Assembly: GCA_024867545.1 (NCBI GenBank)
Contig: JANFNE010000006.1
Coordinates: 992,001 to 1,056,000 of the forward strand
DNA length: 64,000 bases
Reading direction: 5' to 3'
Source of the DNA: Phytopythium helicoides
Taxonomy: Eukaryota; Oomycota; Peronosporomycetes; Pythiales; Pythiaceae
Below are positions 41,562 through 53,015 of the stretch, in pieces. The number at the start of each line of letters is the position of its first letter. Position 1 is the stretch's first letter. The position numbers and the translations under genes are program-made. The notes below the pieces were generated by a model. That model had not been told where the DNA came from, did not search any database, and saw only the letters and a program-made list of their open reading frames with translations.

Positions 41562-44500
41562 ATGAAGCGCGGCGGGCGGGCGGCGGCTCGCGGCGGCGCG
41601 GCGCGGCGCGTGGCTCGGCGGCGCAACGTGGTGGAGGACGACGAGGACTCGGAGGAGAAGGAGGCGGCGGCCAGCGAGGCCGAGGGCGAGGCGGAGGCGC
41701 GCGCGCCCGCCAAGAAGCTGACGCGCGCGCAGGCCAAGAAGCAGCGCGAGGAGAAGCGCGGGCCGGCGCCGCGGCGCAACCTGCGGCGCGGGGGCGCGAG
41801 CGCCAGCAAGAAGCCGCAGAAGGAGAAGAGTGAGGAGGAGGACGACGACGACGATGAGGAGGAGGAGGAGGACGAGGACGAGGACGAAGAGGAGGAGGAG
41901 GAGGAAGAGGAGGAGGAAGAGGAGGAGGACGAGGATGACGAGGACGACGAGGAGGAGGAGGCGGACGTGGCCCAGCGCGGCAAGCGCACGAGGAGCAGCG
42001 TCCGAGCCAAGCCGGTACTGCGCGGATCGACGCGCGCGCCACCCTCCAAGAAGCAGAAACGGCAGATCATCGAGTCGGACGAGGAGGAAGAGGAAGAGGA
42101 AGAGGAGGAGGAGGCGGAGAAGAATGAGGACGTTGCCATGGACAACGCCGAGGAGGAAGACAAACCCGACAAAGGCGAAGCGGAAGAGCGCGCGGATGAA
42201 GAAATTGCGCCGCCACCGACTCCTCCGCCGCTCCCCGAGCCAGAGACAGTTGGCACGCCCGAGAGGCTCTCGCCTCCAGCCCCACCAGCCCCGAGCGATG
42301 CACCCAGCGCAAGTGAGTCTATGAAGAGCGAGCCAAGCTCAGCTGCACCAACGCCAAGTGCATCGCCTGTACGCCGGAAGGGTGGGCGCCATTGACAATG
42401 ATACGCGGTTTGATTGGTGCCTACTTACACTTCATTGTTCTGCGTGCTGCAGGTGGCTTTGCGTTGGATACAATCATGAACGACCCAGAAGATGATACCG
42501 AAAGCGTTGCGTCGGAGGTCCAAGAAGATGTGCCTGACCAAGACATTTGTGTGCGCCTGAATGCAGCGGGGACTGAACAACAGCTTCTTGAGGTGCGTGC
42601 CTGATAATCTGCTTCTTTGCAGAGTCAAAACTGAGACTGCTCACTAATTATGTCTTCATAACTATCAGCTGCTAACGGAAGAGTGTGGACGGGTGATCAA
42701 AGAGGCTCGCCCTCCAACTCGTTTGTTTTGTGTGGGCATTCTAGGTGCTGTGAAGCAGCACCCCCAGGTAATATGACAATGCTTTCTGGTTCATTGGTTT
42801 CAAATGTGCTGATTCCATTTGCATGCATATTTTTTGAAGCGCTTTGCGGCTCCTTCGGTTCTGAAATACCTGCTTCGACTGCTCCGATCGAAGCACTATG
42901 TCGGTCACAAAGACCAGAATGGACCGAGTGATCTTATCCATCCAACTAGGCCTGGGTCATCGTCATCGGCTACAAGTAGCTCTGGCAACTCATCTTCCGC
43001 AGAAATCACTGAGATTCCCTTGCCAGTGCTAGTTTCAAACATGTTGGTGCAAATTCTCAAGGTAAGACTTACCTAGAATGGGATAAGCAGTGTGGGTGTT
43101 TGACTTACAACTTTTTTTCATCTCGCAGGACGTCCATGAATGGCCAGAGGACAGCGTCAAGGTCTTTTTGGACGACTCATTGTACTCGCGAAACTGGGTG
43201 GACCATGAGCTCAGCCAACTATTTGTTCGAAACGTCAAGACAATTGTCAATGCTGAGCCAACCGGCGATTCCGCGCTCGTGAAACAGCGTTTTCACGGAT
43301 CGAAGATTCGACAAGAGATGCGTGATTTGATCATTAATCAGCTACGACTTCGCCTGGCAGAGCTAGAAAAAGACAAACCGGGGACCAGCAATATGGGTGG
43401 CACAAATGCAAATGTAATGCGCAACATAATCATGACACTTGCAGACTTCGCAAGCGTACCTCAAGCGCGGGTACTTGCTGCGGAAAACCTCGACACATGG
43501 TTGCAGAATCCATCTGTAAAGGGTCCGAGTCGTGAGCTCCTCAACAAAGTCGTAACGGTAAGCCCGCAGTAAATGGCTCTCACTACCTCTGATTGTTTGT
43601 TCGATAACATTAAACGCGTGTGAATTGTGGTAGGCGTGCTCGACATCCAATGATGATGACCGTCGCACAGTGGACTTGCTGCTCAAAATGAAGCTCAAGT
43701 CGACGATGTTCCAGACGAAGGTTGAAGCGGTCACGCAGCTTGTGCGTGCAAACACGTCGTACCTCAAGCAGGCACTGAGTGTATTTATTGCTCGCGAACG
43801 CCCGAACAATATGGGCAAAGACGTCGATAACATCAAGATGGTGCAGCAAATCTTCCGAGCAGCGCGAGGGTCGGGTGCTGTTGGTGGACTTGATGAAGTA
43901 TTCTACCGAAGCCCGCCGTCGCACCCGGGTATGACAGCAAGCCGAGAGCTGGCTCGAGTCGTCAGGGAGCTTGCGACCGTCGGAGATGTCGCTCCCGTTC
44001 TAAAAACAATTGTTCGCAAGGTACTGAAGCAATTGACATTCGACCACGTCGACGTGAAGGCGCTCTGTGTGGGGGTTCTGGACAATGACGGCCACTGGGA
44101 TCTGCTGACTGGCGACGCCAGATTGCTCGATTACATGGGTCTACTTACTAGCACCGTCTGGCTAGTCCTCTTGATGCGAGGTGCTGCGGTCAAGAATCTA
44201 CAAATTCAGCAAAGTAATGTTTCGAATCGCCAAATACCAGGCTCCAGCGGAATGAGTGGTTCTAACAAGCTTCACGGTGCACAACCAATTCCTCGCCGCG
44301 CGAGTCAGTCAATCGGTATGACTCGGGGCCACCACAAGCTTGGGGGTGTGCGTGAGGGGAAAAACACGCCAGTCAGCACTAGCGGGGTCCCCAAGGGCAA
44401 GGGACAAATAGGGACAGGAGGCAACGGCACTTCTAGCGCTAGCAGCAGTGCCGCAAACACTCCAAATTCTGCTACAGGACCAAGTACTAGTACGGGAGGA

Positions 44501-47500
44501 ACAACGACTCCCCCGGTAACCTCTGAGGCCACTGGTAAGGCAGTCACTGTCGCACTCAAAGCTCGAGAAGAACTACTACAAGCTCTTGCCTACGTGCAGC
44601 GGGAAGCAATTCGATGCTGCTCAAGCATTCTCCGCCACTTCGAATTGAGCGGAGACACGCCGTTTGAGAGAAGGCTTTACGAAACAACAGTGAAAAAGCT
44701 GCTTTTCTTTGAGATCCCGGTTGATATGCAACCGACAGACCACGATCGCACGTGCTTCATGTCGACGAAAGAAGATATCCCGGTCCACGAGGAATCACTC
44801 TTACATCTAACCTCGCTTTACAATGCATGTCGTGCTGTGGATCGCATGGAGGCTCTGCGCACAATCGAGTCAATGGTGTTTCGGGCGGCAGAAGGACATC
44901 TTCAGAGGGAGGATGTTTGGCGGTCCCACGAAGACGATCTGAAGACGTATGCGAGCAATGGCGGCGTTTTGGGTGTCCAAGTAAAGGATAGCGCGTTTGT
45001 TGGCGAATTGCTGAAACTTGCCTTGGTAAGTTGATCGTGCATTTTGAGGCTCATCCTTATTCTCGGGATGTTTAACAATATGTCTTGCCAGTGGGATAGC
45101 CGCGGGGAGAAGGCTGATCACGACTTCTGTCACTCCAGCCGGTTCTGGGTGTGCTGCTCAATTCTTTTGGTAAGCGCTTTTCTTGGGCACCTTCCTGTCA
45201 TTACAACATTTCTGATAGGTTTTGAGCTGCTCACCAGATTGTCGGGTGCTTTAACCCTGAAACAGTGGGGCGCTTTTTATGGCAAAGCGTTCCAACTCTC
45301 CGCAGTTTGATGCAAATGGTGATCACCGGACGCTTCTCATTTCCGCCCACCAATTTTGCGGACCCGATCTTGCTCGGAAAGCACCAATCTCGGTTTGCAA
45401 ATGTCGTCGTGGCAAATCAGCAGCTGCAAGAGTACGAGGAGCAAGTGGCGCGACTTGTTCAAGATCCATCCGCAGTTGAGGATCCTCTTATGGTATTTGA
45501 GCTAGATGGAATTGCTCGTCAGCCGCCACCCGCCATCTTGGAGCACTTGCACACTCTCGATCGCAAGTTCAGACTCGGTGTTCGGCTTCGCAAGTGTCGT
45601 AACCCGGACTTTCTTATGGAGATGGTGGCTGCAAGCGATAGCGTCCAGAATACCGGGGAGTCTTCATCAGCGGACAGCGCTTGGTGGATTGCTGACATTG
45701 TTTGCGACGACTTTGATACAGTGCAGTATCTTCCACATGGTTGCCTGAGCAAACTGCTACTACTTGCATTGCGAGGACGAAATGCCAGCCTTCCTGGAGG
45801 CTCAGACACCATTACAAGTCACTCTTCTTTCAACCCGTCTGCGTTGCGCTCAATCATTCCAAGACTTTTGATAAAGCTCCGCGAGTACTTTACAAGTAGC
45901 GATTCTGCCAACATTGAAATCGCGGCAAGTATTGTATTGTACTACCTCGAAAATCTAGGCTCTCCGGATTTGGCTGTTCGCCATGTTGCTTCGCAGGTGC
46001 TGTACCTTTTGACCAGTAGCAGCAACACAGGAAGCAGTGCCGCCGGTGCGAGCTCAGAGGTAGAGAGCGCCTCCACGCCTCTTACCAGTGACCTCGAGTC
46101 TATCGAAGACGAGATCATGGCGTTTGACTCTGTCTTGGGTAGTGCTGGATCGGCGTCGATGTCGTTTGGATGGATTTCGGACTTGGCCAAGTTTCCTTGC
46201 TATTCTCACGTTCGACCCAAAATTTTCTCATCTTTGGAAGGGCTACTCGAGCGCGAGTCCTCGATCCCTGCTCTGCGCTCGTGTGTCAAGGCATTATTTG
46301 ACTTTTGGAACGACGAGACTCCGAGCAGTCAAACCGATGATACCGAATCTAAGGAAGGAGATGCGTCGGGTTCAAAGGCGAACAAAACTGCTATTGAGAA
46401 GTCACTTATGCTCGCTGGTGCGTACGGGCGGTTGCTTTCGGGGCGCGAGTTTGTTGGGAAACTTTTGTTGAAGGATCAAGTGGTGTTCTCTACGGTAACC
46501 GATGTCATGTGGCGAGTGATCGAGCTGCAGTTATCGTCCGCGCCCCAGCTCAAGGCAAATGCCGGAATTAGCTTTTCCGATTGCAAGGTTTTCTATGTTG
46601 CAGACGCCTCGAACGCAATTCGTGAAATCAAGCTCCCTCTCCCAGTAATCCATGGAGCAATACTTGCGCTCTGTTCGCCTCACGCTCGCGGGGATGGCGC
46701 ACGACAGGATGCCCGGATCAAGAATTCTGACCCTAGCTATCGAAAGCTTGCGCAGAGCTTGTTTCCGCGCCCGACCACAGGAACAGCAATCCTGTCTAGC
46801 ACAGGACTCATTGCGACCAAAGATTCTCGACTTTACCCAGACCACTTGCTCGCGAAATTGGCAGCGTCGTCGTCTGATCCTCATTTATGCCGGACTACTG
46901 TGCGTGCCATGACATGTGACGCGACGTGGAGATTGCTGTTGCGCTCTGCTCTCGAAGAGTCCTGCTTTTTGGCAGCGGTTCAATCGTTACTAGATTTGCT
47001 GAAGACCAACGAAAGCAAGCTTGTGGCAGGCTTAACTGCTGCGGCCGAGGCAGAGTCGCTGGAATGCGCATCAGCTTTTGTCTTGTCTGCATTGGCCTCT
47101 TATAGCAACGATACTGAAGGTGCACGAACTGTTTTCTCGCCAAGTACTAAGGACAAACTCGCTGAGCTGGTGAAATGGTTGCACAAAGTGAGTGCAAGCG
47201 ACTCAGAAATGGACGGGCTTCATGACCAGAACGATCGAGACGAAGATGATTTGCTCTCAGAAGGATTTGCAGCATTCACTATGGCAGCGGCAAATGTGGA
47301 GGAGGTTTCGAGTGCAAGAAAACCTTTTTATTCTGCCGAGCCATCTATAGCACTCGGCCGATCCGAGACAATGAGTGTAGAGAAGTCTTTGACCTACGCT
47401 CAAGCAGAGATCTCGTATTTTTCCTCCAACTACACAGCGATTACCGCACCGCCGCCAGTTGCACACCATTCTAGTGCTGCAACCAGTGTCGTCACATCCA

Positions 47501-49597
47501 TTGTTCGATCTCTACTCTCTTCATGCCAAACTGGCATCGCTTCTGGAGAAACGAATTCGGCCAGCTGGGGATTGCGAATGTCACTATTGCACTACATTCA
47601 GGCCTCGTGTTTCACTCGTGAGCGTATTACTGAGCTTGCGAATGCTCTTCTCGATTTGGTGGATCATCTCTGCCAATGTTCAAGCACATCTCATCGACAG
47701 GAATCCTGTGAACTTATCCAGCATGTACTTCGAGTTGCTGAAGCTACTTTTTCGTATAGCGACACGGCTGTTTTCATTGAGCATATTGTGAACGTATGCG
47801 AGCTCGAAAAAGTTGCATCACTTCAGTCGCTTCATAAAAGCGCGTACGGCGATATGTTGGTGGTTCTCGAATCCGTGGCCACATACATTGGTGACTCACT
47901 CGAGCAATGGAAAGCGAAGGGCAAACAACTCGCAATGGATACCCTCACAACGCGCGGTATCGTCATACTGCTGAAGGATATAGCGGTGCTACGTGGACTA
48001 ATTGAAGGACCGGGCGGAGATCAGCTGAACTCCAGGAAGTTTGATCCGGTGGACTTGACACTTCTCCTGGCAATAGTGGATGATACCTCAGACGTGTCAG
48101 TGCTTGTCGAGGTTATCGATGCGGTGGTGAGTTCGACGCCAAATTTCAAGGCTTATCCGAAAGCCCTCCTTGTCCATGACCAAATTCGTCGCGCCATGAT
48201 CGGGGTAAGTCTTTGTGGATGCCAAAAATGTGTAGTATTATGGTTTAACCTCAAGTTCGTGCCTTTTACTTTATCAGAAATTGTACATTCAGAACCCTCG
48301 ACAAGTCTCGATTCACCTGGATGCTTTATATCCTGGTTGGGAATCGCTGGTCAACCTACGCGAACTATCAACCACAACTTCCACCATCAATGCCACTGTT
48401 CCGGAAGTTTCCTCGGGGGATGCCAAACTTGTTGCTTACGTAGACGAAACGCTGAACAATCTGGCGCAGGATGTCAATGACGCGATGGATCGGCTCCGCG
48501 AAATTGCACGGAGGCACCCTGTGCTAGTGCTAACTCGGCTCCCGAAAAAGCTGACGGAGATTGTCGGCTCCATTTCGCTCACGCGTATTTACCTCAACAC
48601 CTCGTTGTTCGTAAACGTAAGTGGCTTATAATCTCAGGTTGTGCGGCTGCAGTAGGCTCAGTGAGTGTGATGTGTCCACATCTAGGTTCTACAAACGATG
48701 GAAATCCTGCGGCCGAGCCTCCGAACGCACATGCAGCAAGTTTTCTCGACATTCAGCGACTTCATGTTCAAGTTGCTGAGTGTGATTGCCGACCACCGAG
48801 CTACAGATTTTTACCCTCTCATTGCAAGAATATGGGATGCCATCTTCGATGCGCTTGATGCCGATTATACTATCGCCAAGACCCACGTGCTTTCTCCCCA
48901 CCGAGTTGCAGTATTGCGCACCATCATGGACATGTACGCAGCGTCTCACCCTGATGTTGCTTTGTTGGAAGAGGTCATCTCCGCTACCAACTGCAGCGAT
49001 CTTCGCCTTCAGAGCGTGCGAGAGTCCATGGCGGCACTTCGTGACAAGCAGCAGCAACTAGTAAGCTTTGCGCAGCAGCAGCAGATCGAAAAGTTTGTCA
49101 GCTTGTTATCCGCTACAACGGAACAAGACAAGATCGCGCATTTGTTTGGAGACGGAGGAGTCAGCTGGACGGAGGTAGACAGCACTCTTCAGGCAGTCAA
49201 TCAGCTGTGCACTCGTTCTCGGCAACAGGACGCGCTGTTTGTACCGTTGGTGCGCAAATGTGCCGCCCCTCTGTCCAGACTGCTGGCTGTGGGCTCATTA
49301 ACCAAATCGCTGATGAGCGCTCTTTGCCAGACACTCGTTGCGCTGGTCAAATACGACGCTGAGTGTGCGCACGAAGTCACTGAGCGGTATATTGCAAGTC
49401 TTCGCTCGCTTCGGCCTGCGCTCAAGGAAAGCGCGGTGGCGTATGTGCTGGACTTCTTGGCGCTCGCTGACGCTTCCCAGCGTCAGGAAATCCTGCAGGT
49501 GCTATTTGACGACTCGAGCGATATCGCCCGCTCCAAGCTGGTTGCGTACCTCAAGAGCTCTGCGTTTCGCTCTAGTGCGCTTGCAGTTGCACCGTGA
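41562..49597 (+). CDS. INTS1: Integrator complex subunit 1 (INTS1-like)
   Basis: Ten exons join in frame to 2453 residues: 41562-42381, 42453-42592, 42669-42767, 42840-43061, 43129-43557, 43634-45025, 45139-45169, 45227-48204, 48278-48616, 48686-49597. INTS1 is the large scaffold of the Integrator complex, which cleaves nascent snRNA and other Pol II transcripts. Recognised blocks are DVHEWPEDSVKVFLDDSLYSRNWVDHE (near residue 500) and NPETVGRFLWQSVPTLRSLMQMVITGRFSFPP (near residue 1055), both hallmark INTS1 segments. The rest is helical repeat. The first ~270 residues are an unusual extension: KR-rich, then a long Asp/Glu tract, then Pro-rich. Exon 7 is only 31 nt. An N-terminal nuclear role fits its basic clusters. 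It is convergent with PIG-F (96 bp). Confidence 0.85.
41830..41970 (+). repeat. Acidic GAG/GAC codon tract in INTS1
   Basis: About 45 consecutive Asp/Glu codons, mainly GAG and GAC, with a second shorter tract near 42079-42120. The purine-rich triplet repeats can expand or contract in steps of three. Confidence 0.85.
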
Positions 49598-49693
49598 TTG
49601 GAAATGCATCTTGACAGGCTAGCTAAGTTGTAACACTGACGATTTTTGTTGTTTCAAACGGGAAACAAGTTCTATGATTGAGATGTGGGATAT

Positions 49694-50588
49694 TCACTCC
49701 AGCTTTTCGTTGCGAAAGCGCCGCGTTCGCGCGCCAACTACGAGACCGATAGCTCCGCCAAGAGCATGGCCCAGCAGTGTTCCGTACACGCACGTCAACG
49801 GCCATTGCTGTAGCAGTTCATCAGCATTGGTGAGACGAAGGATCAGCCTAAGAAAGTAGAAATCGACAAAAGATTCACCTGCCACGGCCGGTCCCAATCA
49901 AGCGGGATCGGCAGAGCTCCAAGGTACGCGCCAGTCACCGCGCCAATCGAGCAACCAGCCATAAAGACTTCGTCAGCGTCTCGCACGCTAGGTCCAAATG
50001 TTTTAGTATCCCATGGAGAAAGTCCGCAACAACTCAGCAGCCACCTACTCGAGATGAAGCAGCACACGGATCCACTCGTCGTAACGCTTGCCAAATCGCG
50101 TCGCCATGGGAAGCGTCGTCAGCACGGCGAGCAACAACGCCAGCAGCAGCGTGCGCTCGACCAGCCTACAAGCATCGCTTGAGTGAGAGGAACAGTCTCA
50201 TTCGGAAACAATGGGAGTTGAGCAGCTAGCTCACTGCGTCACGGGAGCTCCGAAGAGCACGATGGCGACGTGGAAGCCCAGCATCCCGCCCAGCGTCCCC
50301 AGTAGACCACGGATCACATGACTCGCAGACCGGAAGCGCGAGCTGTTAGCGATCGCCGCCGTCGCTGCGACCGCCGCCGTGGCAAGCAGCAGTCCGCCGA
50401 GTACGTCCTGCTCCAGACTGCGGCCAAACCTGCGAGTTTCGAGCGCGGAGCGACACGTCAAGGCCCAGGAGCACGCGCTGCAGCTGGAGAAACGAGTAGA
50501 GCGCGACGCACAGCAGCGCGGGGAGCACCAGCGCGCTCGCGAGCGGCGCGAGCAGCAGCGCGAGCCTCGGCGGCAGCGGCGTCGTCAT
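49694..50588 (-). CDS. PIGF: GPI-anchor biosynthesis protein PIG-F/Gpi11
   Basis: Five exons (50588-50512, 50429-50235, 50165-50049, 49987-49879, 49807-49694) give 203 residues, close to the human protein (219). The hallmark GAYLGALPIPLDWDRPWQ is complete, followed by WPLTCVYGTLLGHALGGAIGLVVG. Earlier, FHVAIVLFGAPVTQLVERTLLLALLLAVLTTLP corresponds to the conserved HV..LYGAP...ETLLFA region. Six or so membrane helices are evident. PIG-F stabilises the ethanolamine-phosphate transferases PIG-O and PIG-G in the ER during GPI assembly. Introns use GTGCGT, GTGAGC, GTAGGT and GTGAAT donors. Confidence 0.92.
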
Positions 50589-51231
50589 CTTGCGGGTGGC
50601 GTGCCGCACACAAAGTATGGGATTCCACAGTCCCGTGACGCCGCGGGAGACGATGCAGTGGCCGTCGAGGGACGCGAGCGCCTTCGCGCGCTGCTCGACG
50701 CCTGGCGCCAGGCCCAAGCTCGTACGTCGCCGAACCTGCCGGAGCTGCTGACGAGGGCGCTGAGCGCTGTGCGACGCCGCAGATCCAAGCGCCGCAGCGA
50801 TACGTGGCGACGCACGACACGCAGCCACCGACGCACCAAGGTTCGCGGTGAAGCCATCGCGCTTGAGCTGCCGGCGGGCGGTGGGCTCACGGGTGGTGGC
50901 GGCGTAGTGGTCAAGCAGGCGCCGACGCACCAGGTGCTTCGAGCCAGCTATCAGCACGCAGACCGCCAGGTGAGATCTATGGGCTGCGATGGAGACGGGA
51001 TTGGGGCTGAATGGGTCGGGGTTGGTGAAGGCGGCTGGAGGGAAGAGAGACGCTGGCGGTGACGACGCAGCGGGCGTGGATCGGCCACACAAGACCCCGA
51101 GAGCTTCTTGAAGATGGCGGCCAACTCCAGATAAACTATGAGATGCTGCCACGCGAATGGTAGAGCAGCGCTTTCGCTCCGAGTCGATGTGCCTTGTTCT
51201 CGACTTGGTGCGGTTGACTCGCAGCTCTTGC
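50589..51231. other. 643-bp GC-rich intergenic region with overlapping open frames
   Basis: It lies between the PIG-F start and the stop of the next minus-strand gene. Long open frames exist on both strands (a plus frame through 51062, a minus frame through 50346) but carry no recognised domain and have no convincing ATG. One plus-strand piece (EGRERLRALLDAWRQAQ, near 50670) looks helical. It probably contains the PIG-F promoter; an undetected small exon cannot be excluded. Confidence 0.4.
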
Positions 51232-52222
51232 TCACTCGTTGAAGTCGTCACAGTCATCGAGATCGGCGGGGCACAGCAAGGTGTCGGTCCAGTTAAGGAA
51301 GTTGTTGACCTCTTCCTCATCAAAGGACTCTTCGAGGTCACCAGAGTTCGAAGGCTCGGCAGGGCCACTTGGTGCAGGCTGAGCACCGGTAGCTAGCGCT
51401 CCACTCGCGATAGAGTCGTAGACAAAGACCCAGCCCCTTGCAGGCGAGGAGATTGGAGGTAGCTGGGTGTGAGATTCACCGCCTGCTGGTTGCGAGAGCC
51501 CGCGTGGTGGTTGGGCAATTGTATGGCTCGAGGGCAGCGGCGGTAGTCTGACGCTTTGGGAGCTGACACTAGCGTCTGCTGTGCCATCCTTTTGTGGTGT
51601 TGGTGATCTATCGGGATCTACAGTCTCCGGTGGTTCGTCGCCGCTGTCTGTACTACATGACGCCTTCTTGATCCAGGTCGCAAACATCTTTTTCCTGCGC
51701 TGGACCTGCTCGATAGCTGTCAGCGGCGCGGTATTAGGTTTCTTGATCTTTTTCCTCGTCGGTGCTCTCGGTACCGGTGGCTTCGGGCCCACCCCAGCCG
51801 CAGCTGCCGCGTCAGCAGCAGCGTCGTGCGTCTCCTGGTTGCTGCTGCTCTTGCTCGCCTTCTTGTGTCCATGTTGCGTCCTCCGGCAGTCATCCGCCAG
51901 CTCCGAGCGACTGCTGGTCCCCGCAGTCGCCGGTCTCCGCGGCTTGTCCCTCGTCCCTACGCCCTCCCGCCGCTTGGAAGCCGCCGCCGACAGCAGCAGC
52001 GCCGGCAGCTTGGCCACCAGCGGCTGCATGAGCTCTCGGATCCTGCGCAGCGTCAGCCTGCTGGCGCCACCTCCGCCATCCGCCACGACCAGCGCCGCAC
52101 CTGGCGTCGTCGCCCTCGGAAACCTCCGCACGCAGCTGCGTCTCCCATTCACGCCGCAGCCGCTGCACGGCGTCGCCCTGCAGCTGCGCGAGCCTGTACT
52201 CCTGCCACGGCCCGATGTACAT
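51232..52222 (-). CDS. Uncharacterised protein beginning MYIGPWQEYRLA
   Basis: Two exons (52222-52101 and 52060-51232) joined by a 40-nt GTGCGG...CAG intron give 316 residues. The N-terminal MYIGPWQEYRLAQLQ helix and the following RLRREWETQLR look well ordered; the first 90 residues are probably coiled coil. The middle is Arg/Lys/Ala/Ser-rich and disordered, with a KKIKKPNTAPLTAIEQVQRRKKMFATWIKK segment. The C-terminus is acidic (EESFDEEEVNNFLNWTD). No family was recognised with confidence. It is divergent from PET117. Confidence 0.65.
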
Positions 52223-52499
52223 GGTCGCCAATGCGCCTTGAAGTGCTTTCTTCAGCAGCTATTTTCGGCGAAAAAACAACTCTCATTGGCTAATTTACGT
52301 GGAATAAACCGCTGCCCATTGGATGAAATATGCAGCGGAGCTCTCCGGTCTGTTTCGCGCGTCATTGCCGCCACCAAGGTGCTTGAGCTGGTGTTGGGTG
52401 AAGCGCAGCGGCAGATCGCGGCTCGCCAGCTTCAAGCGAGCCTAGTTGTCCACCTACAGACCTGCTCGCTGCATTCTGCGTGCAGCTGCGAGTCTGGAG
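52223..52499. promoter_or_regulatory. Bidirectional promoter, hypothetical / PET117
   Basis: 277 bp between divergent ATGs with ATTGG elements at 52285-52289 and 52318-52322. The second sits in CATTGGATGAAA, identical to a segment of the TRM1/eIF4G promoter. Confidence 0.5.
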
Positions 52500-52775
52500 A
52501 TGCCCTCGCTGCGCGCACGCGTGCTGTCCAAGCTGCCGGTGATCGTGCTGTCGACCGTCACGGCCGGCGCGACCTACGCCATTTACTACGCGCACCGGCA
52601 GCAAGTGATCGACAAGGAGGTGCGAGGAGCGAGTGGTGTGAAGTGCAGCGGTTGTGAGAGGTGCTTATGAGGGTTTGTGGAGGTGCAGACCATGCGCAAC
52701 GGCGTCATCCGCGACATTAAGCGCGACCGAAAGAAGCGCCTGGAGCAGCAGCAACTGAAGGAGCAGCAGCAATAA
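52500..52775 (+). CDS. Cytochrome c oxidase assembly protein PET117-like
   Basis: Two exons (52500-52619, 52689-52775) give 68 residues. A single membrane helix (VIVLSTVTAGATYAIYYAHRQQ) is followed by the family-specific GVIRDIKRD block (GVIRDIERQ in other PET117 proteins) and a charged Gln-rich tail. The short Arg-containing N-terminus suits mitochondrial import. PET117 acts with Cox15 in heme a supply to cytochrome oxidase. The acceptor could alternatively lie six bases upstream, adding Val-Gln. Confidence 0.75.
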
Positions 52776-53015
52776 TCCAGCAGTCAATGCCAGTCGACCA
52801 TGACGCAAACTGCATCAAATCTTCACTCGATCTCGTTTTGGCGCTCGCGTCTGATCTGGGCCAAGGATAGCGCCGCGGAAATAGCCAGAACCCGTCCATT
52901 GTCCTCTGATAGCCTTGTCGTGACGCCGACGAGGCCGATCTCACCTCGTTGACTCTCCATTTGCTGCCTTAGCGACAGACGCCTCGTAGATGTCAACCGA
53001 GGCTTAAGGCTGACG
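52776..53015 (+). promoter_or_regulatory. Intergenic region upstream of kinase gene
   Basis: 240 bp between the PET117 stop and the kinase ATG, same strand. It holds the PET117 3' UTR and the kinase promoter; no known motif was recognised. Confidence 0.35.

Noticed and set aside
41449..42256. Poly-Ser and Pro/Arg minus-strand frames opposite the INTS1 acidic tract
   Set aside because: Reverse complement of GAG/GAC repeats gives CTC/GTC/TCC codons; no start or domain.
45130..45240. Apparent frame break between INTS1 exons 7 and 8
   Set aside because: Using the GAG acceptor at 45226 gives phase 1 and the expected NSFAAHQIVGCF reading.
50346..51386. Long open frames on both strands over the PIG-F start and the upstream intergenic region
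   Set aside because: The minus frame only reflects PIG-F exon 1 plus GC-rich flank. The plus frame has no ATG or domain and overlaps well-supported PIG-F exons.
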